DNA from: Reichenbachiella agariperforans | GTDB lineage: Bacteria; Bacteroidota; Bacteroidia; Cytophagales; Cyclobacteriaceae | Reading direction: 5' to 3' | DNA length: 64,000 nt | Assembly (NCBI RefSeq): GCF_900142205.1 | Contig: NZ_FRAA01000007.1 | Location: 186,001 to 250,000 of the forward strand | Shown: one piece after another, positions 44,976 to 53,971 of the stretch | Numbering within the stretch: the first letter of the stretch is position 1 | Layout: each line of letters begins with the position of its first letter | Notes under the pieces: model-generated | Seen by the model: only the letters and a program-made list of their open reading frames with translations | Databases searched by the model: none | Told to the model about the DNA's origin: nothing | Position numbers and translations under genes: made by a program

Positions 44976-44998
44976 GGAGTCCATGATATATGGGCTCC
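44976..44998 (+). other. Intercistronic RNA hairpin
   Basis: GGAGTCCAT (44976-44984) pairs with ATGGGCTCC (44990-44998; one G-U pair) around a 5-nt loop, between the dehydrogenase and cycloisomerase genes. No T-run follows, so it is more likely a processing or stability element than a terminator. Confidence 0.45.
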
Positions 44999-45024
44999 TG
45001 ACTATTGCCTATAGATTTTTCAAA

Positions 45025-46146
45025 ATGAGCAAAATAAAAAATATCAAAGTACGGCTTTTTAATGTCCCACTATCGGAGGTGCTGTCGGATGCCAAGCATG
45101 GTGATCATACGCACTTCGAATTGGTGACTACTACGATCACACTAGAGGATGGGAGTGAAGGTACGGGCTATACCTATACAGGTGGCAAAGGAGGGCACAG
45201 CATCAAGGCGATGCTAGAGCATGACATAGCACCTGCTCTGCTAGGCAAGGATGGTACTGCCATTGACGAGATTTATGATTTCATGGAGTGGCACATTCAC
45301 TACGTGGGTAGAGGTGGGATTGCTTCGTTTGCGATCTCTACGGTGGACATAGCACTATGGGATATCAAGGGCAAAAAGACAGGACAGCCCCTCTGGAAAA
45401 TGGCTGGCGGTGCGGGGCATACGTGCAAGGCATATTGTGGCGGGATCGATTTGATGTTTCCCCTCGAAAAGCTATTGAACAACATGAAGGGCTACCTCGC
45501 AGCAGGTTTCAATGCCGTCAAAATCAAGATAGGAAGAGAAAATCTCGACGAAGATATCGCGCGCATCAAGGCAGTACGCGAATACATCGGTCCAGACGTG
45601 ACCTTCATGGTGGATGCCAACTACTCGATGAGTGTAGACAAGGCCATCGAGTGCTCCAAGAGGATGGAGGAGTGTGATATCACGTGGTTCGAAGAACCGA
45701 CGATTCCGGATGACTATTTGGGCTTTTCCAAAATTGCAGAGGCAACCAATGTGCCCTTGGCGATGGGAGAAAACCTACATACCATCCATGAGTTCGAATA
45801 TGCATTTGAGCAAGCCAAACTAGGTTTCATTCAGCCAGATGCATCCAACTGTGGAGGCATCACAGGATGGCTCAAAGCGGCCGAACTGTCCAGAAAATAC
45901 AACACACCTGTTTGTTCGCATGGGATGCAGGAACTACACGTGAGCTTGGTGTCTGCACAGCCCAACAGTGGGTGGTTGGAAGTGCACAGCTTCCCAATAG
46001 ATGAGTACACCATCCGTCCATTGGTAGTAGAAAACCACAGAGCTGTAGCTCCAGATGAGCCAGGGATAGGAGTCACTTTTGAGTGGAACAAGTTGGAATC
46101 ATACGAAGTGAAGAGTGCGCCCGTGGCTTATTCGGGGCATGTGTAG
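45025..46146 (+). CDS. Enolase-superfamily enzyme, candidate 3,6-anhydro-L-galactonate cycloisomerase
   Basis: 373 residues from the ATG at 45025. Mandelate racemase/muconate-lactonising fold: capping domain (1-125), then a barrel with K166-x-K168 (VKIKIG), metal ligands D197 (MVDANYS), E223 (FEEP) and E249 (MGEN), and general-base His299 (CSHGMQELH). All catalytic residues are present. In AHG-using bacteria an enzyme of this superfamily opens the anhydro ring of 3,6-anhydrogalactonate to 2-keto-3-deoxy-L-galactonate. The directly preceding aldehyde dehydrogenase and the GH117 in the same operon make that role likely. An ordinary sugar-acid dehydratase is the alternative. Confidence 0.85.
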   Translation: MSKIKNIKVRLFNVPLSEVLSDAKHGDHTHFELVTTTITLEDGSEGTGYTYTGGKGGHSIKAMLEHDIAPALLGKDGTAIDEIYDFMEWHIHYVGRGGIASFAISTVDIALWDIKGKKTGQPLWKMAGGAGHTCKAYCGGIDLMFPLEKLLNNMKGYLAAGFNAVKIKIGRENLDEDIARIKAVREYIGPDVTFMVDANYSMSVDKAIECSKRMEECDITWFEEPTIPDDYLGFSKIAEATNVPLAMGENLHTIHEFEYAFEQAKLGFIQPDASNCGGITGWLKAAELSRKYNTPVCSHGMQELHVSLVSAQPNSGWLEVHSFPIDEYTIRPLVVENHRAVAPDEPGIGVTFEWNKLESYEVKSAPVAYSGHV

Positions 46147-46166
46147 ACATTGAAACAAATCATGAT

Positions 46167-47195
46167 ATGAAAGTAGAGAAAAGAGCATTTGGGAAATATG
46201 AAGGTGAGGACATCGAGCAATATGTCTTGTCCAACGACCAAGGGATGAAGGTAAAGATCATTACCTACGGTGCAACGATCAGTTCGATCGAGCTGCCTAC
46301 AGCGGATGGTCATGTCGATGTGGTGTGTGGATTCAACTCGATGGAAGGATACCAGTCTGAAGCCTATTTGGCGAATGCTCCTTATTTTGGGTGTACGGTG
46401 GGTCGATTTGCTTCGCGCATCAAGGATGGTAGATTCTCTGTGGATGGAATAGAGTATAGCGTCGCGACCAATGATGGCTCCAATCATTTGCATGGAGGTG
46501 TCAAGGCTTTCAACAAACGAATATGGAAAGGGGAAGTCATCGATGGAGGTGTAGCGATGAGCCTTTTTAGCCCTCACATGGAAGAGGGATTTCCTGGCAA
46601 TGTGCAAGTCACCGTGCAGTTCGTGCTCAATGAGGCCAACGAGCTGTCCATTAGTTACCATGCTACGACGGACCAAAAGACACCACTTTCACTCACCAAT
46701 CATTCGTATTTCAACCTGTCGGGGTTTCAAAAAACGATTGAAGATACCCAAGCAACCATTTTGGCAGATTGCTACCTGAAACCAGACACAACCAATGTAC
46801 CCAACGGGGAACTGGCGTCTGTGGTAGGGGATCCGTCGGATTTGCGTGAAGGAAAAAGGTTCAGCGAGGCACTTGCTCAGATGGAGACTGGATTCGAGCA
46901 TTATTATGTGTTTGATGAAAATACGGAGCTACGTAAGGTGGCGATTTTTGACGAACCAGCCACTGACCGCAAGTTGGAGATATTGACGACCGAGCCAGGC
47001 ATGTTATTTTATTCTGGTTATTTCACCTCCGATGCGCTGCATCGTGAATCGGGAGAGCAGTACGGTAGATACCGTGGCTTTTGCTGCGAGACCCACCGCT
47101 ATCCCAACGGCCCGAATATAGCAGGAGCTCCAGAAGTATTTGCGACACCAGGAGCACCATACAAGAGCCAGACGGTGTACAGATTTGATTTTTAA
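46167..47195 (+). CDS. galM: Aldose 1-epimerase (galactose mutarotase)
   Basis: 342 residues from the ATG at 46167. GalM beta-sandwich with H107 (NHLHGG), catalytic acid His179 (NHSYFNLSG) and base Glu at about 308 (CCETHRYPN). It interconverts the anomers of galactose released by GH2 or GH50/GH117 action. There is no signal peptide, so it acts in the cytoplasm. It starts 20 bp after the cycloisomerase stop. An added role on AHG or other aldoses is possible but not shown. Confidence 0.9.
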   Translation: MKVEKRAFGKYEGEDIEQYVLSNDQGMKVKIITYGATISSIELPTADGHVDVVCGFNSMEGYQSEAYLANAPYFGCTVGRFASRIKDGRFSVDGIEYSVATNDGSNHLHGGVKAFNKRIWKGEVIDGGVAMSLFSPHMEEGFPGNVQVTVQFVLNEANELSISYHATTDQKTPLSLTNHSYFNLSGFQKTIEDTQATILADCYLKPDTTNVPNGELASVVGDPSDLREGKRFSEALAQMETGFEHYYVFDENTELRKVAIFDEPATDRKLEILTTEPGMLFYSGYFTSDALHRESGEQYGRYRGFCCETHRYPNGPNIAGAPEVFATPGAPYKSQTVYRFDF

Positions 47196-47269
47196 TAAAT
47201 GAGAACCATGAGCCATAGAAGCAAGAGAGAATCTTGACTCTTGATTTTTGACTCTAAAATCTAAAGAAC

Positions 47270-48271
47270 ATGATAGAAGGAATACTATGGGCCGTATTGG
47301 CCGGACTGATGCTAGGGTTGTATGCCTTGCCAGAGAAATTTACCAAGGATTTCGAATTTGAAAACACTTGGAGTTTGTTTTTTGCCATCAACACTTTCGT
47401 GGTACCCAATGTAGCGGCATTTCTACTGATCGATGGGTTCAGTGAAGTACTGGCAGCCATCCCTATGGGCATACTGATCGGCATGGTCGTAGCAAGTTTG
47501 CTATGGGGTATTGGCGTGATGATGTGGGGCAAGGCCATCAACCATATCGGTTTGTCACTCGGTTTCTCTCTTTTCATAGGGACGATCATCCTTGTGGGGT
47601 CATTGATACCATTCGTGATCAATGGACTGCCAGAGAGGCCAGTCTTTGCGACGATCATGGGAGGGATATTCGTGGTACTCGTAGGTGTAGTGGCCAATGG
47701 CAAAGCGGGTATTATGCGCCAAGCCGATGAACAAGTAAACCAGGAGAAAAAAGGCTCGATGGCTACAGGTATTTTGATTGCTGTGGTGGGCGGATTGCTC
47801 GCTACAGGATTCAGCTATGCCAATACCGTCGGAGGAGCTGTCATTCATGAGGCGGTCATCGCGCAGGGCAATCCCGAATGGATGAGTGCTGTAGCGGTGA
47901 TGTATGTGATCTACATGGCTGGAGGAGTAGCCATCGCAGTTTATTTCATCCAGCAGTTGACTGCCAAGAAGCTGTGGTCAAAATTCAACTCACCGAGTTT
48001 TGGTAGAAACGCAGGGTTGGCGACCGTGATGGGGATACTCAACTTCGCGGCATCTGCCGGATTTGCGTATGCAGCTTTCAAACTCGGTAGTACAGGGGGG
48101 ACAGTAGGATACGCTATATTTAATACCGTATCGGTAGCCGTGGCGATCGTCAGTGGCTTGATCACCAAGGAGTGGATCAATGCCTCTTCCAAATCAAAAA
48201 ATGCCCTGTATTTGGGATTGATCTGCATGATCTTGGGTATTGTGATCGTAGCGATTGGCAATGGTCTGTAG
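47270..48271 (+). CDS. rhaT: RhaT-family sugar:proton symporter, candidate AHG importer
   Basis: 333 residues with about ten membrane helices, L-rhamnose:H+ symporter (RhaT) family of the drug/metabolite transporter superfamily: ILWAVLAGLMLGLYALPEKF, LLWGIGVMMWGKAINHIGLS and GTVGYAIFNTVSVAVAIVSG. No rhamnose genes are nearby. It lies between the galactose epimerase and GH117, whose product is free AHG, so it is a candidate inner-membrane importer for AHG or galactose (inference). The 74-bp gap before it holds a small TTGACTCT direct repeat. Confidence 0.85.
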   Translation: MIEGILWAVLAGLMLGLYALPEKFTKDFEFENTWSLFFAINTFVVPNVAAFLLIDGFSEVLAAIPMGILIGMVVASLLWGIGVMMWGKAINHIGLSLGFSLFIGTIILVGSLIPFVINGLPERPVFATIMGGIFVVLVGVVANGKAGIMRQADEQVNQEKKGSMATGILIAVVGGLLATGFSYANTVGGAVIHEAVIAQGNPEWMSAVAVMYVIYMAGGVAIAVYFIQQLTAKKLWSKFNSPSFGRNAGLATVMGILNFAASAGFAYAAFKLGSTGGTVGYAIFNTVSVAVAIVSGLITKEWINASSKSKNALYLGLICMILGIVIVAIGNGL

Positions 48272-48310
48272 GCATAAGAGATGTAATTAGGGAAGATAAA
48301 TTAGAACAAA

Positions 48311-49543
48311 ATGAGCAAAAAAATGGGATTACAAAAGATAGCAGTAGCGCTGATGGTAGCAGCAGGGTTGAATGCCTGTCAGCCACCGGAGGCCGAAAAA
48401 GATTGTGACAAGATTGTCATCACTCCAGAAAAGGTAGACTTCTTGGGGATCACAGACACGACACACCTGAGTGCAGCGTCCAAGCGCGCACTGAGGTGGC
48501 CCGATGAGTTGACCAATGAGTGGTTTGGTGAGTTTGAGCAGTTCTATCTCCAAGGAGACTTGGCTTATGAAGAAGGAGTGGTTCGTAGAGACCCAAGTGC
48601 CTTGATCAAGGTCGATGGCAAATATTTCGTATGGTATAGCAAGAGTGTCGGTCCGACAGACGGTTTTGCCGGAGATATCGAAACCGAAAAGGTGTTTCCA
48701 TGGGATAGATGTGATATCTGGTATGCAACGTCCGAAGACGGCATCACCTGGAAAGAAGAAGGAATGGCCGTCGCTCGTGGCGAAAAAGGAGCCTATGACG
48801 ATCGTTCAGTATTCACCGTCGAGATCATGGAGTGGGAGGGGATGTACTACCTCAGCTACCAGACCGTCAAATCCCCCTACAACGTACGGGTAAAAAATCA
48901 AGTCGGTCTGGCATGGTCTGATTCTCCTCATGGTCCCTGGACGAAAAGCAAAGAACCAATCCTCAGCCCTGCTGACAATGGCGTCTGGGCAGGTACCGAA
49001 GACAACCGATTCAAAGTGGAGAAAAAAGGGGATTTTGATAGTCACAAAGTTCATGATCCATGTATTTTGCCATACAAGGGCAAGTTCTATCTCTACTACA
49101 AAGGAGAGCAAATGGGAGAACAAATTACTTTTGGCGGACGCCAAATCAGACATGGTGTCGCCATCGCGGACAACCCAAAAGGGCCCTATGTCAAGTCGCC
49201 GTACAATCCGATCTCCAACAGTGGACATGAAATCTGCGTATGGCCGCACAAGGGAGGGATTGCTTCGCTGATCACCACTGACGGCCCAGAAAAGAACACC
49301 GTACAGTGGTCTCCTGATGGGATCAATTTTGACATCATCGCCTCCATTCCTGCTCCACCACATGCAATAGGATTGGATAGAACCAAAGATACCGAAGAGC
49401 CATTTGCAATTTTCGGTTTTGGTCTCACACACGAGTATGTGTCCTATGACTACCAGTGCATCAAAGGGTTCAGAGGCAAAAGAAAAACGACCCATGTAGG
49501 CAAAGGAGAGGCTGGCTCTACGAAAGGGAGTGACGAGAAATAA
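48311..49543 (+). CDS. GH117 alpha-1,3-(3,6-anhydro)-L-galactosidase lipoprotein
   Basis: 410 residues. Lipoprotein signal (MVAAGLNACQ, Cys23), then a five-bladed propeller with GH117 hallmarks: LSAASKRALRWPDELTNEW, RRDPSALIKVDGKYFVWYS (D94), HKVHDPCILPYKGKFYLYYK (H248-D249) and SGHEICVWPHKGG. GH117 releases AHG from the non-reducing end of neoagaro-oligosaccharides. It is lipid-anchored, probably facing the periplasm. Last gene of the AHG operon, 20 bp before a terminator. This is the clearest marker that the operon is for agarose-type units. Confidence 0.93.
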   Translation: MSKKMGLQKIAVALMVAAGLNACQPPEAEKDCDKIVITPEKVDFLGITDTTHLSAASKRALRWPDELTNEWFGEFEQFYLQGDLAYEEGVVRRDPSALIKVDGKYFVWYSKSVGPTDGFAGDIETEKVFPWDRCDIWYATSEDGITWKEEGMAVARGEKGAYDDRSVFTVEIMEWEGMYYLSYQTVKSPYNVRVKNQVGLAWSDSPHGPWTKSKEPILSPADNGVWAGTEDNRFKVEKKGDFDSHKVHDPCILPYKGKFYLYYKGEQMGEQITFGGRQIRHGVAIADNPKGPYVKSPYNPISNSGHEICVWPHKGGIASLITTDGPEKNTVQWSPDGINFDIIASIPAPPHAIGLDRTKDTEEPFAIFGFGLTHEYVSYDYQCIKGFRGKRKTTHVGKGEAGSTKGSDEK

Positions 49544-49562
49544 GTAGTTTGATTTAGTAATT

Positions 49563-49594
49563 GTTGCTGCCTCACTCGAGGTAGCAACATTTTT
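49563..49594 (+). terminator. Terminator of the AHG operon
   Basis: GTTGCTGCCTC (49563-49573) pairs with GAGGTAGCAAC (49578-49588; one G-U pair) around a 4-nt loop, followed by ATTTTT. It lies between GH117 and GH50, making GH50 the head of a separate or read-through unit. Confidence 0.85.
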
Positions 49595-49617
49595 CCAATC
49601 CGTATAAAAGCACTCAA

Positions 49618-51738
49618 GTGTATTTTCATAAAACCATTTCAATACCCAAACTATTTTTGGTAGCAGCCATGCTGTGGTCATCGTGCGCTGATCAACGCAT
49701 GACAAATAGTGACCGTACCAGTTTGTTGTTTGACGCACAGGGCAGCCTAGATACCTCACGTCTGCAAGTGTCGGGACTAGACTATCAGTTGATCAATACA
49801 GAAGGTGGAGAGGGGTTGCGCATCCGTACCAACGAAGAAGTAAAAGGGCAATTTTTGACGCTACGCAGTGCGGCAAACCAACCATGGGAGTTGGGGGATA
49901 CATGGCAAGTCCAGGCCGTGGTTTCCAACATCGGCAGTGAGCCCATGCAGGCAGAGATGTTTGTAGGCAATGATCCCGATGGTCTTGTACGCTGGTACTG
50001 TTCGGACTATATCGACTTGGTGCCGGGCCAAACGGACACGATCACGGTCAACCTAGCTTGGACGCCATGGATCAACGAACCCACAGTTCCTCTTGTCGGG
50101 ATGCGTGGAGCTCCAGGCATGACCAAAACCGATTTGGCTAAAATTCAATCGATACAGTTTAGGCCTAGGTATGCGACTCGTGAGACCGTATTTGTGCTGC
50201 ACGATGTGTGGGCTGTAGGGTCACTACAGTCGCATTCCTCCGAATCATTTTTACCTTTCATTGATTCATTTGGTCAATACAAGCATCAAGATTGGCCAAG
50301 CAAAACGCACAGCACACAAGAGTTGAAAGACAACTACACCCAAGAGATCGAGACAATGAGTGCCTCGAAATCAGGATGGATATTTGATCCATACGGGGGC
50401 TATGCTCAAGGGCCACTACGCAAAGCTACTGGCTTTTTTAGAGTGGAAAAGTATGAAGGGAAATGGTGGATGGTAGACCCAGAGGGACGTTTGTTTTGGA
50501 GCAATGGACTCAACTGTGTCAATGCCAACATGACATTGACAGGTATAGATGGGAGAGAGGACTATTTTGAAGGGTTACCCACCGAACTTGAGCCTTTGGG
50601 GCAGTTTTACAGAGCTGGTACTTGGGCCTCCCATGGTTTTTACAAGGACAAAATACCTTTCCAAGCTTACAGTTTTTTGGAGGCCAACCTCTACCGAACA
50701 TTCGGTGATACATGGAAAGAAGAGTTCCTTGATTTGACACACAGACGTATGCGATACTGGGGGATGAATACGCTCGGCAATGTGTCCGATGCACAACTCA
50801 AAGCACAACAACGAACACCATACGTCGGTACTGTCTGGATTCGCAATACCCCCAAAATCGAAGGGTCTGAGGGGTTTTGGGGCAAGTTTCACGATGTGTT
50901 TGATCCTGCGTTTAGGCTCGCAGTGCGTGACAACATGGCTTCACAGCGACAGGGTGCAGGTGATCCATGGTGTATGGGCTTTTTCGTGGACAATGAAATG
51001 TCCTGGGGATTGAAAGGTTCTTTGGCTATCGCTGCGCTCCATAGCCCAGCTACTCAAGCTTCCAAAATTGAGTTTGTCAAGGATCTTCAAGAAAAATACA
51101 TCGACATCAAAGCATTGAATGGCGCATGGAAGACGGATTATGCCTCATGGCAGGATTTGCTAATTCGCCAAGAGCATGAGGGATTGGAAAATGCACAATC
51201 CGATTTGAATGCGTTTTATGGGAAGATCGCTGAAACTTATTTTCGAATAGTGAGCGAAGAGCTTCATCGTATCGCTCCCAATCAGATGTACCTAGGCTGT
51301 CGTTTTGCCTGGGCTAACAATGACCTAACCGTGGCTGCTGCTGCGGAGTACTGCGACATAGTGAGTTTCAACAAGTACGAGTACAGCATCGCCAATTTGA
51401 GCCTGCCGACTGGGATAGATCGCCCCATCATGATCGGAGAGTATCACTTCGGAGCGACCGATCGCGGACATACGCATCCTGGCGTGAAGGTGGCCAAAAA
51501 CCAAGCCGATAGAGGACACAAGTATGCCGAGTACATCCGTGGTGCGATAGCCAATCCACAGATTGTAGGGGCACATTGGTTTCAGTACACGGATCAAGCG
51601 GTGACTGGACGTGAGGACGGAGAAAACTACAATGTAGGGTTTGTAACCATCACGAATACGCCCTACCAAGAGTTGGTGGATTCGGTGCGGATGGTCAATC
51701 ATCAGATGTACCAGAGACGATTGGGTTCAACTGAATAG
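49618..51738 (+). CDS. GH50 exo-beta-agarase lipoprotein
   Basis: 706 residues. The start is a GTG at 49618; no ATG gives a complete lipoprotein signal, whereas the GTG does (VAAMLWSSCADQ, Cys23). An N-terminal CBM-like jelly roll (about 30-200) precedes the GH50 barrel (about 240-700) with acid/base E460 (FFVDNEMSW) and nucleophile E608 (IMIGEYHFG). GH50 enzymes cut neoagarobiose units from agarose chains, giving the GH117 substrate. Membrane-anchored, likely periplasmic. First gene of a unit with an FG-GAP lipoprotein, a secreted repeat protein and two sulfatases. Confidence 0.9.
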   Translation: MYFHKTISIPKLFLVAAMLWSSCADQRMTNSDRTSLLFDAQGSLDTSRLQVSGLDYQLINTEGGEGLRIRTNEEVKGQFLTLRSAANQPWELGDTWQVQAVVSNIGSEPMQAEMFVGNDPDGLVRWYCSDYIDLVPGQTDTITVNLAWTPWINEPTVPLVGMRGAPGMTKTDLAKIQSIQFRPRYATRETVFVLHDVWAVGSLQSHSSESFLPFIDSFGQYKHQDWPSKTHSTQELKDNYTQEIETMSASKSGWIFDPYGGYAQGPLRKATGFFRVEKYEGKWWMVDPEGRLFWSNGLNCVNANMTLTGIDGREDYFEGLPTELEPLGQFYRAGTWASHGFYKDKIPFQAYSFLEANLYRTFGDTWKEEFLDLTHRRMRYWGMNTLGNVSDAQLKAQQRTPYVGTVWIRNTPKIEGSEGFWGKFHDVFDPAFRLAVRDNMASQRQGAGDPWCMGFFVDNEMSWGLKGSLAIAALHSPATQASKIEFVKDLQEKYIDIKALNGAWKTDYASWQDLLIRQEHEGLENAQSDLNAFYGKIAETYFRIVSEELHRIAPNQMYLGCRFAWANNDLTVAAAAEYCDIVSFNKYEYSIANLSLPTGIDRPIMIGEYHFGATDRGHTHPGVKVAKNQADRGHKYAEYIRGAIANPQIVGAHWFQYTDQAVTGREDGENYNVGFVTITNTPYQELVDSVRMVNHQMYQRRLGSTE

Positions 51739-51769
51739 GTGTCATATCAAGCAGTAGAAGAGAAATAGA

Positions 51770-53959
51770 ATGTCAAGAAATAGCCAGATAGTAATTGTAG
51801 TTTTTTGTTTTTTAACGGCGTGTGCCGCACCGAATTCCAACCCAATCCACCTAGAGCAGGTCCTCCCTGTGGAGGGCCTGACTCTACCTGCTATGCAAGT
51901 AGAAGTAGCTGGACACTACCGTGTCGTGTGCGAAGTAGAGGCGTTGGAGCGAGAGGCAAGGTTGAGTATGTTGGAGGGAGAGACGGTGCTTTTGGATCGG
52001 GTCAGTATTCCAGGCCTAGGGCTACACCAGGTGGATGTGGTCTTGGCACGTAGACTTACAGCAGGAGAGCATAGGTATACCCTTCGGGCAAATGGTGGAA
52101 CCCTTCGAATCAAGAGCCTAGCCTTGCAGCGATATGAAGGTCCGGCATTGCCTCGTTTTGTAGATATCTCTACAGCTGCGGAGTTTGATACGGAGCTGAC
52201 CTGGAAATATGGGGGACCCAGTGTAGCAGATATCGATGGGGATGGAGACTATGATTTTGTCCTCAACAACCATGACAAAGTACCCGCTCAGGTGTTTTGG
52301 AACCAAGGTAATGGCACTGTCATAGAAAATGAAAAGCCGCTTATTCGTTGGGATGTACACGGTACTGCAGCGGGAGATTATGATCGAGATGGAGATTTGG
52401 ATATCATCGTGGCACAGGGAGGTGGCAATGGCACAACTCCAGCACCACCCCATTTGTTTCGAAACGATGAAGGGGAGTTTGTCGAAGTGACCCAGGAGGT
52501 AGGTGTCACGCAAGGGGCACGTGGACGCTCGGTGCGATGGATTGACATGGATTTAGACGGAGATTTGGATCTCTTGATGATCAATGCAGGCCAAATCATC
52601 CACGAAACTGGACCAAGGAATTTTGTGTATGAAAACAAAGGAGATGGAAGTTTTACCTATTTCAGTAGCCCAGAGATAGAGCATGCCGATGCTGAGCGTA
52701 TCTTGGTGACTGATCTCAACGGCGATAGTTATGACGATTTAGTGTTGTTTTCACCACTGTCTCTGTGGTTGGGAGATGGAGACTTGACTTTCACGGAAGT
52801 ATCAGAAAAAATGCTACCGAAAGGCTACCAAGGGATGAAGCTGATTACTGCCGCTGCACCTGTGGATTATGATCGAGACGGAGATTTGGATATTTATTTG
52901 ACGCGAGGCAAGGTGTACTATGAATTAGCTAATCAATCCTTGGATTTTGATGCTATAGCGGGGACAGTGGATCTCAGGGACGATGGAAGTGAAGGTCGGC
53001 GTGGATTGACCTTTGAGACGGAGGGCGATCTGATATTGGAGGAGTTCTTTCATTGGTATAGAGGATATGATGGAGCGTACCCAATCTATCTAGGGAGAGA
53101 GAAGCTGACGATGGACACGCCGACGGAGGCAATTGTACTACAGCCTGAGCAAGCAACAGGCTGGCCTGATGATCGTCGTGCCAATGGATGGTATGTGGGC
53201 TACTTGGGTGAGGGGAAGTGGCAGATGGAATGGGTCAAAGACGCGAATATATTCTGGGGGATGCGGATGTCTCTGGGTGGTGTGAAGACCGTCCATACCG
53301 ATTGGGCTCCACAGAATAGCAATGTACAGGATGTACTGTTGCGCAACGATGGGGAGCAGTTTGTCGAGGTAGCTACAGAGACGAATATCCCGAAGGGTGG
53401 CAATCACCAAGGTGTGACAGTGGCGGATTTTAACAACGACGGGTATGACGACCTCTTTGTCTATCGATTCGGGATGCTGCGTCAGCGGGTAGAAGACCTC
53501 CTACTGATCAATGATCAAAATGGACACTTTGTACAAGTCATGAGCCATGGGGCACACGATTGGGAAGACCCTGGACACGGAGACATGGGCCAGGGGTTTG
53601 ATTTTGACTTGGATGGTAAAATTGACATGCTCAATGGGAGTGATAACCCTGGTCGCTGGTACCTCTATGGCAATCAAACAACCAAGCTGGGTGGTTTTGC
53701 ACTGATTCATGTAGGCTATAGTCCTGTCGGACAAGTAGACCCTCTCTCTGCTGTAGTGGAGATCGAGACAGCTAGCGGCACTCAAAAAAGAAGAGTGGCT
53801 TCTGCGGGAGCTATTCACTCACAGAGTTTGCTCAACATAGTTCACTTTGGTTTGGCAGAAAACCAATCAATCGATAAGCTGACTGTGACATGGCGCAATG
53901 GCGAACAAATAGTACGGACCAATCAGGTAGTCAATCAAGTCATCAAATTGGGATTGTAA
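51770..53959 (+). CDS. FG-GAP/VCBS-repeat lipoprotein with UnbV domain
   Basis: 729 residues. Lipoprotein signal (VFCFLTACAAP, Cys18), a beta-sandwich domain (about 25-120) and FG-GAP/VCBS propeller repeats with Ca-binding loops (DIDGDGDYDF, DYDRDGDLDI, DMDLDGDLDL, DFNNDGYDDL, DFDLDGKIDM). An unrelated insert at about 380-510 interrupts the propeller, and an ASPIC/UnbV-type end follows (GAIHSQSLLNIVHFGL). It resembles the N-terminal half of the haloperoxidase fusion at 10711. Probably a surface-bound carbohydrate- or protein-binding scaffold; no enzymatic residues recognised. It lies 31 bp after GH50. Confidence 0.85.
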   Translation: MSRNSQIVIVVFCFLTACAAPNSNPIHLEQVLPVEGLTLPAMQVEVAGHYRVVCEVEALEREARLSMLEGETVLLDRVSIPGLGLHQVDVVLARRLTAGEHRYTLRANGGTLRIKSLALQRYEGPALPRFVDISTAAEFDTELTWKYGGPSVADIDGDGDYDFVLNNHDKVPAQVFWNQGNGTVIENEKPLIRWDVHGTAAGDYDRDGDLDIIVAQGGGNGTTPAPPHLFRNDEGEFVEVTQEVGVTQGARGRSVRWIDMDLDGDLDLLMINAGQIIHETGPRNFVYENKGDGSFTYFSSPEIEHADAERILVTDLNGDSYDDLVLFSPLSLWLGDGDLTFTEVSEKMLPKGYQGMKLITAAAPVDYDRDGDLDIYLTRGKVYYELANQSLDFDAIAGTVDLRDDGSEGRRGLTFETEGDLILEEFFHWYRGYDGAYPIYLGREKLTMDTPTEAIVLQPEQATGWPDDRRANGWYVGYLGEGKWQMEWVKDANIFWGMRMSLGGVKTVHTDWAPQNSNVQDVLLRNDGEQFVEVATETNIPKGGNHQGVTVADFNNDGYDDLFVYRFGMLRQRVEDLLLINDQNGHFVQVMSHGAHDWEDPGHGDMGQGFDFDLDGKIDMLNGSDNPGRWYLYGNQTTKLGGFALIHVGYSPVGQVDPLSAVVEIETASGTQKRRVASAGAIHSQSLLNIVHFGLAENQSIDKLTVTWRNGEQIVRTNQVVNQVIKLGL

Positions 53960-53971
53960 TAGAGAGAAATA

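Noticed and set aside
48806-49759. 317-residue minus-strand frame
   Set aside because: Antisense shadow of the well-supported GH117 gene and the GH50 start.
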